In this document: piece after piece, positions 17,440 through 24,390 of the stretch
Layout: each line of letters opens with the position of its first letter
Position numbering within the stretch: position 1 is the first letter of the stretch
Assembly (NCBI GenBank): GCA_019510125.1
Contig: JAEKKX010000023.1
Location: 1-51,058, forward strand
Direction: 5' to 3'
Origin: Lysobacterales bacterium
GTDB lineage: Bacteria > Pseudomonadota > Gammaproteobacteria > Xanthomonadales > Xanthomonadaceae
Length of the DNA: 51,058 nt
Position numbers and translations under genes: made by a program
Notes under the pieces: model-generated
Seen by the model: the letters and a program-made list of their open reading frames with translations, nothing else
Database searches by the model: none
What the model was told of the DNA's origin: nothing

Positions 17440-19500
17440 TCAGCGAGTCCTGTTCTTGAGCGATTCTTCGATCTGCAGCAACACCATCAGCTGCATGATC
17501 CCGGTCATGCCATCCTCCCAGCGCGGGCGGATGTCGAGCATTTCCTGCAGGTTCGGCGCCAGCGTGCCGGCAGCGAGGGCGATGTCCTCGGCCCAGACGT
17601 CGCCTTCGACCGTGATCTCGACCTCGTCGGAGTCGTCGGCCAGCTCCATGTCCAGGTGCAGCCCGCAGATGCCGATCAGCATCCGCGCGAGGTGCTCGTG
17701 CCAGGTGCCGCTGCGGATGGTCGCGGTGAGCTTCAGCGGCACGTCGTGCGGCGAGGCGGCATTCTCGAGTTGCCGCGCATTGACCGGGCGCAGCTTCAGC
17801 ACCAGGTCGGCGCCGGCGCGCTGGGGCTGCACGTAGCGCTGCGCGTCCGGCAGGCGGCGTTCGATCGAGCGCAGTACGTTGTCCAGCGGGTGGCCGCGCT
17901 CGGTGACGTCGCGATGGACCTTCCACGCGCGCCGCAGGTCCTCGTCGATGTCGAGGTAGACCGAGACGTCGTAGCGGCGGCTGAGCCGCTGCATGCGCAG
18001 CGCATGCAGGCCGGAGACGATGATCACGTCGTTGCGGCGCAGCTTGACCGGGGCGAGGAAGCGCCCGGCCTTGTGGTCGTAATGGCGGTTGTCGACGGTC
18101 TTGCCGTCGATCAGCGCCAGCGCGTCGTCGTGGAAGCGCTGCAGGTCGTTGGCGCGCGGGTTGAGGTGGGTCAGGCCCTTCCACATCGGCGCGTAGCGGT
18201 CCCACACGTGGTAGTCGTCGCCCGAGAGGTGGACCACGGTGTGCGCGCCGAAGATGTCGGTCAGGGCGAGGCTCAGCGTGTCCTTGCCCGCGCCGGAATC
18301 GCCGGCGATCCCGATCGTCACCGGCTTCTGCGCGATCCGGAAGTAATCGTTGCGCGCCACCCGCTCGCGCAGCATCTGCGCGATCAGCACCAGCCCCGAG
18401 CAGACCACCATCGTCATCCACAGCGACACCGCGTGCGGGGTCAGCAGGGCGGCGGCGCCGGCGATCGCGGCCCGCGGCTCCCAGCCGAAGGCCGGTACCC
18501 CGGCCCCGGGCGAGACCAGGACGTGCAGCGCGATCACCAGCGCCGAGAACGCCGCCGTCAGCAGCATCGCGCTGCGGTCGGCCTGCAACTGGTGCGCGAC
18601 CAGGAACGGCACCAGCCACAGGTACCACCCCGGCGGCGCGGGCGTCGCCAGCACCACCAGGAAGAACGACAGGCCGGTGACCGCGATCAGCAGCTCGAAA
18701 CTGATCCGGCGCAGTCGCCACACGCCGTAGGCGGCGAGCAGGTACAGCATCGGCGTGAGGTACAGGTGCAGCGTGTCGCCCAGCGGCAGCGACAGGTCGA
18801 ACACACGCGCGGCCTCGTGGGTGCCGAGCACCATCGTGCGCACGCCGGGCGAGGCCAGGCACAGCAGTTGCGGCAGGAAGCCGAGCAGCAGGCCGATCGC
18901 GAACGGCGCCTGCAGCGCGCGCAGGCGCTTGTTGCGCCACAGGTAGATCGCGACGAACGGCACCGCCAGCAGCATGCTGAACTTCGCCGCCAGCGACAGC
19001 CCCAGGGCGATGCCAGCGGCGCGTGCGCGGTGCTCGCGCAGCAGCACCAGGCTCAGCAGCAGCAGCGCCACCGGGACGATGTCGGTCTGGCCGGTCCAGT
19101 AGGTCGCGAACAGCACCAGCGGCGACCACCAGTACAGCCACAGCAGCCGGCGCGGATGCTTCGGGAACAGCGCGTGCAGCAGCGCCAGCGCGGCGAGGTC
19201 GGCCATCAGCAGCCCGGCGCGGAAGCCGATGCCGGTGAAGACGCGTTGCCCGGTCGCCTGGTCCAGCAGCCAGCCGGGCACCGCGCCGGGCAGGTGCGCG
19301 ACCAGCATCACCGGGCCGTAGGGATACGCCACCGGCGCGCCGCCCGCGGCGAGGAAGTGCGACCACGGATCGAGCGACGGATGCGCGATCGCGAACTCCA
19401 CGAACGGCACGAACCAGTCGAGCTGGATCTGCGGCACCAGCAGCACCACCAGCGCCAGGCGCAGCACCAGCCCCGCCCGGAACAGCGGATCGCGCAGCAT
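17440..19500 (-). CDS. Membrane GT-C-like glycosyltransferase fused to uridine-kinase-like domain
   Basis: An unusual two-part protein of about 686 residues. Residues 1-370 form a polytopic membrane domain of ~10 helices resembling GT-C mannosyltransferases, with the early loop Q-L-D-W-F-V-P. From residue ~390 a soluble P-loop kinase begins: I-G-I-A-G-D-S-G-A-G-K-D-T (about 396-407), then L-S-G-D-D-Y-H, a uridine-kinase/phosphoribulokinase-type core, and ~100 extra residues at the end. The Walker A has Asp after Lys where Ser or Thr is usual. I chose the ATG at 19500; the frame is open to 19641 and a GTG near 19518 is possible. The kinase may phosphorylate the sugar or polyol that the membrane part handles (inference). 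Confidence 0.75.
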   Translation of the reverse strand: MLRDPLFRAGLVLRLALVVLLVPQIQLDWFVPFVEFAIAHPSLDPWSHFLAAGGAPVAYPYGPVMLVAHLPGAVPGWLLDQATGQRVFTGIGFRAGLLMADLAALALLHALFPKHPRRLLWLYWWSPLVLFATYWTGQTDIVPVALLLLSLVLLREHRARAAGIALGLSLAAKFSMLLAVPFVAIYLWRNKRLRALQAPFAIGLLLGFLPQLLCLASPGVRTMVLGTHEAARVFDLSLPLGDTLHLYLTPMLYLLAAYGVWRLRRISFELLIAVTGLSFFLVVLATPAPPGWYLWLVPFLVAHQLQADRSAMLLTAAFSALVIALHVLVSPGAGVPAFGWEPRAAIAGAAALLTPHAVSLWMTMVVCSGLVLIAQMLRERVARNDYFRIAQKPVTIGIAGDSGAGKDTLSLALTDIFGAHTVVHLSGDDYHVWDRYAPMWKGLTHLNPRANDLQRFHDDALALIDGKTVDNRHYDHKAGRFLAPVKLRRNDVIIVSGLHALRMQRLSRRYDVSVYLDIDEDLRRAWKVHRDVTERGHPLDNVLRSIERRLPDAQRYVQPQRAGADLVLKLRPVNARQLENAASPHDVPLKLTATIRSGTWHEHLARMLIGICGLHLDMELADDSDEVEITVEGDVWAEDIALAAGTLAPNLQEMLDIRPRWEDGMTGIMQLMVLLQIEESLKNRTR

Positions 19501-19511
19501 CGGCCGCAGGG

Positions 19512-20099
19512 TCAGGACCACAGCGCGGGTTCCTTCGTGCACACCGCTTCCGGCGCGATGCCCTCGCGCGCGAGCAGCGCGCGCAGCGCGGGGATCTCGC
19601 TCGCGGCGTCGCGGCCCTGCAGTTCCGGCGAGACCAGGCACAGCGAGAACCCGGCCGCCTGCAGCGCCGCCGCCTGCGCGCCGCCGAGCGGGAAGCGGGT
19701 GAAGCAGTCGACCCAGATCCAGCGCACCTTGCCGGCGAGCGTCATCGCGGTGTCGATCGATTCGAATTCCGACACCCGCACCGCGCAGCGCGCCTCGCCG
19801 CGTCGCGCGGTCTTCACCAGGAACGGGAACGACTGGTCGAGGAAGAACCAGTCCTCGATGCCGCGTTCGCGCATCAGCGCGATCAGCCGGTCCTCCAGGC
19901 CCTCTTCCTTGACGTTGAGGATCAGCAGCCGATGGCGGTAGCCGTCCAGCCAGCGCTCGAAATCCTCGCCGTCGACGAAGGCGTCGTGGTGGATGATCAG
20001 GCGCGAGCCGTGGCTGCGGATGTCGACCTCGATGCCCAGCGACGGATCGGTCGCGCGCAGTTCTTCGAGGGTGTTGCGGCGGTGGCGGACGAGGATCAT
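19512..20099 (-). CDS. GDPD-like phosphodiesterase domain protein
   Basis: A 195-residue protein whose start matches glycerophosphodiester phosphodiesterases: V-R-H-R-R-N-T (His in the position of the catalytic His), G-I-E-V-D-I-R (Glu and Asp metal ligands) and I-I-H-H-D (second catalytic His). It is shorter than typical GDPDs (~240 or more residues), so it is a minimal TIM-barrel or a diverged version. It has no signal peptide and should be cytoplasmic. It overlaps the GT2 gene by four bases. Role in the operon unclear: cleavage of a glycerophosphodiester precursor or a lyase-type reaction are both possible. Confidence 0.65.
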   Translation of the reverse strand: MILVRHRRNTLEELRATDPSLGIEVDIRSHGSRLIIHHDAFVDGEDFERWLDGYRHRLLILNVKEEGLEDRLIALMRERGIEDWFFLDQSFPFLVKTARRGEARCAVRVSEFESIDTAMTLAGKVRWIWVDCFTRFPLGGAQAAALQAAGFSLCLVSPELQGRDAASEIPALRALLAREGIAPEAVCTKEPALWS

Positions 20100-20845
20100 G
20101 GCGAGCGCGAAAGCTCCCTGCGCAGGCGGAGGCTGTAGTCGACGGTGCGGCGGATGAAGCGCGCCTTGGCGCGCCAGTTGACGTTCCAGTGCGAACTGCC
20201 GTGGGCGCGCTGGCCGAAGACGACCGGGAAGCGCTGCACGGCGAGGCCGTGGTGCAGCGCCTGATAGTAAGCGTAGAGGTCCAGCGAGAAATCGTGCGGC
20301 GGATCGCGCCAGTCGTCGAAGAACGCGCGCGGGAACAGCGTCGGCTGCGCGTTGATGTCGACCAGCCGCCGCCGCATCAGCAGCGTCTCGAACACCGACA
20401 TGCCGGCGGTGAACACGACGTCGGCGAACGGGCGACCGCTGCGGCGGCCCTTCACCAACAACCGCTGCGGCGTCGCCGACCGCTCGAACAGCGCCAGGCC
20501 GCGCAGGGCGTCGGCAGGGTCGGTCTGCATGTCGGCGTGGGTCCAGCCGATGACCTCCCCGCGGGCGGCGCGCAGGCCGGAGAGGATGCCGAAGCCGTAG
20601 CCCTGGTTGTTCTCGACGCGCACGCTGCGGATCCGCGTCGCGTCACGCAGCAGCGTGCGCAGGACTTCGGGCGAATCGTCGGTCGAGCCGTTGTCGACCA
20701 GGATCGCCTCGACGTCGTCGCGGACGAAGGTCTCGCGCAGGCGCGCGACCAGCAGCGGCAGGTTCTTCGCCTCGTTGTAGCAGGGGATGACCAGCGACAG
20801 GCGCGGCGCGGGCAAGGCGTGGACGGGGTCGGGGGCGGCGTTCAT
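20096..20845 (-). CDS. Family 2 glycosyltransferase (polyprenyl-phosphate type)
   Basis: A 249-residue GT2 enzyme. L-S-L-V-I-P-C-Y-N-E-A-K-N starts the GT-A fold near residue 17, V-D-N-G-S-T-D-D-S follows, and the D-x-D-like T-H-A-D-M-Q-T-D is near residue 110. The lack of C-terminal membrane helices is like DPM1-type synthases. Together with the adjacent GtrA gene it would make and flip an undecaprenyl-phosphate-linked sugar, as GtrB and GtrA do. ATGA overlaps with both neighbours show tight coupling. Confidence 0.85.
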   Translation of the reverse strand: MNAAPDPVHALPAPRLSLVIPCYNEAKNLPLLVARLRETFVRDDVEAILVDNGSTDDSPEVLRTLLRDATRIRSVRVENNQGYGFGILSGLRAARGEVIGWTHADMQTDPADALRGLALFERSATPQRLLVKGRRSGRPFADVVFTAGMSVFETLLMRRRLVDINAQPTLFPRAFFDDWRDPPHDFSLDLYAYYQALHHGLAVQRFPVVFGQRAHGSSHWNVNWRAKARFIRRTVDYSLRLRRELSRSP

Positions 20846-21261
20846 GGCGCGGGGCTCCCGGCCGGCAGGCGCGGGCGGAACACGAGGAATTTCATGCCGA
20901 GGAAATTGAGCGCGGTGGAGGTGGCGGTGGCGGCGAGGAAGGCCGCGGCGATCGCCGGCTCGGAGCGGCCGAGCAGCATCAGCGCCAGCGCGTTGACGCC
21001 GACGTTCGCCAGCAGCGAGCTGAGGTAGACACCGATGAAGCGCACGGTCTCCGACCAGTGCCAGGCGGTCGCCACGCGGAAGGTGAAGAAGCGGTTGGCG
21101 AAGTAGCCGAACACCGCGCCGGCGATGTAGCCGGCGGCCTTGGCGTTGCCGATCGGCCAGCCCAGCGCCATGCACAGCCGGTAGCTCGCGTAGTCGATGC
21201 AGACCGCGGTGACGCCCACGATCAGGAAGCGCGCCAGTTCGCCGGTGATGCGACGGGCCAT
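20842..21261 (-). CDS. GtrA-family membrane protein (putative flippase)
   Basis: A 139-residue protein with four transmembrane helices and the GtrA-typical R-F-L-I-V-G-V near the start and F-G-Y-F-A-N-R-F-F-T-F in the middle. GtrA proteins are thought to move polyprenyl-phosphate sugars across the inner membrane. It lies between the double nucleotidyltransferase (3-bp gap) and the GT2 gene (ATGA overlap), which is the expected partner arrangement. Confidence 0.88.
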   Translation of the reverse strand: MARRITGELARFLIVGVTAVCIDYASYRLCMALGWPIGNAKAAGYIAGAVFGYFANRFFTFRVATAWHWSETVRFIGVYLSSLLANVGVNALALMLLGRSEPAIAAAFLAATATSTALNFLGMKFLVFRPRLPAGSPAP

Positions 21262-21264
21262 CGC

Positions 21265-22917
21265 TCAGGCCTCGAGCGCCGCTGCGGCGGGCGGGGCCGC
21301 ATGCGCGTCGCGGCGCACGCGGCTGTCGTCGGCGATGCGGTACGGATGCGTCGGCCAGCGGTCGAAGGCGCGCTGCCAGTATTCGAAGGCGCGCAGGTCG
21401 TCGGGGGTGCCCCAGCACAGGTAGTGCTCGATCTCGAAGATCCGGCAGCGCAGACCCATGGCCACCGCGTCGTTGAGGCAGGTGTCGACGTAGAACTCGC
21501 CGTTGATGCGGCCGTCGCGGGCGATCATCGCGTCCGCGGCGGCGACGAAGTCGCGCGCGCGCCGGAACGTGAAGGTGCCGACGATGATCGGATCGCGCGC
21601 GGGATCGGCCAGCGGCGTCTTCACCGAAACGCCGCGCACCGTGCCGTCGACCTCGTCGACCCAGCCGTAGTGGGTCGGTCGCCGGCGCGCGCCTGGGTAG
21701 CCGCGCGCGACCCAGACCAGCACGTCGGTGTCTTCGTCCTCGAGCGCGGCGCGCAGCGCGTCGGCATCGAACACCGCGCCGTTGTCGCAGGCACCGATGG
21801 TCAGCGGCGCGTCGAGGTCGACGGCCGCGGCCGGGTCGGCGAGGCCGAGCAGGCAGGTGCGGGCCTGGCCGTCGGTGGTTTCGGCCAGTTCGACCGTCGC
21901 GCAGCCGGGGAAGCGTTCGCGCAGCGTCGCTTCGATCGCATCGAGGCCGGGGAGGTCCTTGCGCAGCACGAACACGTGCCTGTCCGCCGCGGGCAGGTCG
22001 AGCGTGGCCTGGACCGCCATCGGTTCGCCGGACACGGGAATCAGCGGCTTCGGCAGCGCGTGGCCTTCCTGGGCGAAGCGCGAGCCGAGGCCGGCCATCG
22101 GCACCATGGTGGCGCCGCGTTGCGGTACCGGCCGGCGCGCGCGCGCGGGATCGCACAGGGCGCGGAACGCCGCCGACCATGCGCGGTAGTCGGCGAGGTC
22201 CTCGGGCGTGCCCCACTGCATGAAGTGGTCGAGCTCGAACACCGCGACGCGCCGCCCGTCCTCCAGCAGCGGCCGATAGGCGAGGCTCACGTAGTATTCG
22301 TCGCCCAGCTTGAGGTCGGGCCGCGCCATGCAGCGCTCGAACGCGTCCCGCATCAGCGCGCCGCTGGCGAAGTAGTAGCTGCCGCTGGAGGCGTACTCGC
22401 GCATCGGCGTGTCGGTGTACGGCTGCTTTTCCTGGATCGCCAGCACCCGCTCGCCCTCGGTGCGGACGTAGGCGTAGTTGGTCGAGCCCAGCATGTGCGG
22501 GTGGAAGCCGGTGTAGCAGGGGATCGCGCCGTCCCAGCCGCCTTCGGCGACCATGCGCCGGAAGCGCGGGTAGTCCCAGACGCAGGTGAAGTCGCAGTAG
22601 TTGACGATCGTCGGTTTCGCCGGATCGACGTGTCCGATCGCCTGCAGCACCGCGTTCACCGGGCCGAGCTTGTGCGGCGCGATGCCGACGATGCGGCCGG
22701 TCGGGCACCAGCGGTGGATCTGTTCCGCCATCGCGAATTCCGGCGTGTCCAGATGATCCTGGTTGCAGACGAACAGGAAGTCGGTCTCGCCCGGGAACAT
22801 GTCCACGACGTGCGCGATGATCGGCTTGCCGTCGACCTCGATCAGCGGTTTCGGCACGCGGTAGCCGGCGCGGCGGAAGCGCTCACCGAATCCGGACATG
22901 GGGACGACGATCTGCAT
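21265..22917 (-). CDS. Two-domain sugar-phosphate nucleotidyltransferase
   Basis: A 550-residue protein with two tandem NTP-transferase domains. The first starts V-V-P-M-S-G-F-G-E-R-F...V-P-K-P-L-I-E-V (residues ~3-30); the second starts M-V-P-M-A-G-L-G-S-R-F...L-P-K-P-L-I-P-V near residue 270. Both keep the G-x-G-x-R-F nucleotide loop and the K-P-L lysine, so both may be active. Such domains activate a sugar phosphate to an NDP-sugar. The ATG with AGGAAG upstream is preferred over an in-frame TTG six codons earlier. An activation step for the pathway of this operon; substrate unknown. Confidence 0.82.
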   Translation of the reverse strand: MQIVVPMSGFGERFRRAGYRVPKPLIEVDGKPIIAHVVDMFPGETDFLFVCNQDHLDTPEFAMAEQIHRWCPTGRIVGIAPHKLGPVNAVLQAIGHVDPAKPTIVNYCDFTCVWDYPRFRRMVAEGGWDGAIPCYTGFHPHMLGSTNYAYVRTEGERVLAIQEKQPYTDTPMREYASSGSYYFASGALMRDAFERCMARPDLKLGDEYYVSLAYRPLLEDGRRVAVFELDHFMQWGTPEDLADYRAWSAAFRALCDPARARRPVPQRGATMVPMAGLGSRFAQEGHALPKPLIPVSGEPMAVQATLDLPAADRHVFVLRKDLPGLDAIEATLRERFPGCATVELAETTDGQARTCLLGLADPAAAVDLDAPLTIGACDNGAVFDADALRAALEDEDTDVLVWVARGYPGARRRPTHYGWVDEVDGTVRGVSVKTPLADPARDPIIVGTFTFRRARDFVAAADAMIARDGRINGEFYVDTCLNDAVAMGLRCRIFEIEHYLCWGTPDDLRAFEYWQRAFDRWPTHPYRIADDSRVRRDAHAAPPAAAALEA

Positions 22918-22944
22918 GCGGGACTTCCTGTGCAACGTACGGAC

Positions 22945-24069
22945 TCAGTTGGCGGCGTTGTCGCGGGCGCGACGATAGGCTTCCGCTTCCCAGCCCATCA
23001 GCGCGGCGACGTCCTCGACGCCGAGGTAGCGCATGCGGTCGGCGGCGTCGCAGCGGAGCGCCACGTCGGCCAGGCAGCCGAGCATCGCACGCGCGCCGTC
23101 GCTCAGTCCCGGTGCGAGCAGCAGTCCCGCGCCGGGGACCAGCGCCCAGTCCGGCGGCGTGCGGCCGGCGGCGGCGACCTCGGCGCGCATGCGCGACAGC
23201 GGGCGCCCGGCATCGACGGCCTCGGCGCGTTCGCCGAGGAACACGACGTGGTCCGGGTAGAGCGCGCCGCGCATCGCGATCGCGGCGGCGACCGGATCGG
23301 TGGCGATCGCGTGCAGCGCCGTCGCATCGCCGGCGCTCCCGCCGGGCATGCTCCAGTCGGACATGCTCCCGTCGGGCACGGCCCAGTCGAGATCGTTGGC
23401 GGCGCGCAAGGCCTGCGCGTCGGGCGGCGTCGCCGCGCGCGGGGGCAGCGCGAGCCGACGCTCGACTTCATGCAGGCGCGCTTCGACGGCATCGCAGTCG
23501 GCGCCGCCGACCACCAGCCCGTGGTTGCCGAGCAGCAGGACGTCCGGCGGCGAAGCGGCGGCCGCCAGCGACGTGCGGATCGCCGCGGTCAGCGGCAGGC
23601 CCGGGCGGCGATACGGCACCCACGCCCAGGCCACGCCGTCGAGCGCGTGCGCAAGCGCCGTTTCCGCGTCGCTGCGCGCGGCCCACGCGATCGCGTTCAC
23701 CGAATGGACGTGCGCGACCACCGGATGCGGCAGCAGCGCATGCAGCGAGGTTTCGATCGAAGGCCGCAGTCCGCCCGGCGGCGCCAGCGCCGTCAGCGCG
23801 TCCTCGGCATCGGCGCGTCGCATCGCGGCGTGCACGTCCGACAGCGGCAGGCGCACGAAGACGTCTCGTTCGCGCGCGTGCGCGAGCCAGGTGCCGGACG
23901 CCTTGACCCAGAACACGTCGCCCGCCTTCATCGACGTGTTGCCGCCGCCGCCCTGGACCAGGCGCGGATCGTTGCCCAGTCGCGCCGAGAGCTCGACCAG
24001 CGCGTCCGGCGCACCGGAGGCCGGGACGGGGCGCGTGCTGGAAAGGGGCGTCATGGCATGGGCGTCCAT
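22945..24069 (-). CDS. Class II aldolase/adducin-domain protein
   Basis: A 374-residue protein with the class II aldolase fold: G-G-G-G-N-T-S-M-K near residues 40-48 (phosphate-binding), a metal-binding H-V-H near residue 120 and G-N-H-G-L-V-V further on (third His). The group includes fuculose- and rhamnulose-1-phosphate aldolases and decarboxylase or dehydratase relatives. It is longer than the ~210-residue fuculose enzymes; the extra C-terminal ~150 residues resemble the larger bifunctional-type members. First gene of the leftward operon, divergent from the NRPS cluster. An alternative ATG is five codons downstream. Confidence 0.8.
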   Translation of the reverse strand: MDAHAMTPLSSTRPVPASGAPDALVELSARLGNDPRLVQGGGGNTSMKAGDVFWVKASGTWLAHARERDVFVRLPLSDVHAAMRRADAEDALTALAPPGGLRPSIETSLHALLPHPVVAHVHSVNAIAWAARSDAETALAHALDGVAWAWVPYRRPGLPLTAAIRTSLAAAASPPDVLLLGNHGLVVGGADCDAVEARLHEVERRLALPPRAATPPDAQALRAANDLDWAVPDGSMSDWSMPGGSAGDATALHAIATDPVAAAIAMRGALYPDHVVFLGERAEAVDAGRPLSRMRAEVAAAGRTPPDWALVPGAGLLLAPGLSDGARAMLGCLADVALRCDAADRMRYLGVEDVAALMGWEAEAYRRARDNAAN

Positions 24070-24386
24070 TCTGGGGGTGTCGTACGGTCCGCAGCCCCGT
24101 CCGCCGGTGTGGACGCGCCGGCGGCGCTTCCGGGACCGTAACGGAAATGGAGGGGAAAGACGGACAAGCGGGGACCGGGTGTTCTCGGGATCTGCGACGA
24201 CCGCGTGCGAGGCTGTGGACCATGATCGGGCACAACGCTCGAACGGGTCGTCCGGCTTGCAGAATAAGCGCAGTGTGATAGCTTGAAAAGAATTAATCGA
24301 GACTGCGCATGGATGGCCTGGGGAGGACATCGCGTGGTCCGACCCGCGCGATGGTCCGCTCGCGCACCGCATGGAAGTCCAGCAGA
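24070..24386. promoter_or_regulatory. Divergent promoter region between sugar operon and NRPS cluster
   Basis: This 317-bp gap holds the promoters of both big operons. The part from about 24250 to 24300 is AT-rich compared with its surroundings; TTGCAG (24257-24262) with a TAGCTT about 16 bp later is a possible rightward promoter. A strong Shine-Dalgarno-like GGGGAGG near 24320 precedes a short leader frame listed separately. No recognised regulator box. Confidence 0.4.
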
Positions 24387-24390
24387 ATGA
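24334..24390 (+). CDS. Possible 18-residue leader peptide coupled to the NRPS
   Basis: A GTG seven bases after GGGGAGG, the best ribosome site in this region, opens an 18-codon frame whose TGA overlaps the NRPS ATG as ATGA. The peptide is rich in Arg, Ala and Pro. It may only load ribosomes for the NRPS gene, whose own site (GGAAG at 24373-24377) is weaker. Not confirmed by comparison. Confidence 0.35.
   Translation: MVRPARWSARAPHGSPAE

Noticed and set aside
24309-24386. Upstream ATG giving the first NRPS 26 extra residues
   Set aside because: No ribosome site before it, and the homologous second NRPS starts with the same M-x-E-L-E-x-R-L motif found at 24387.
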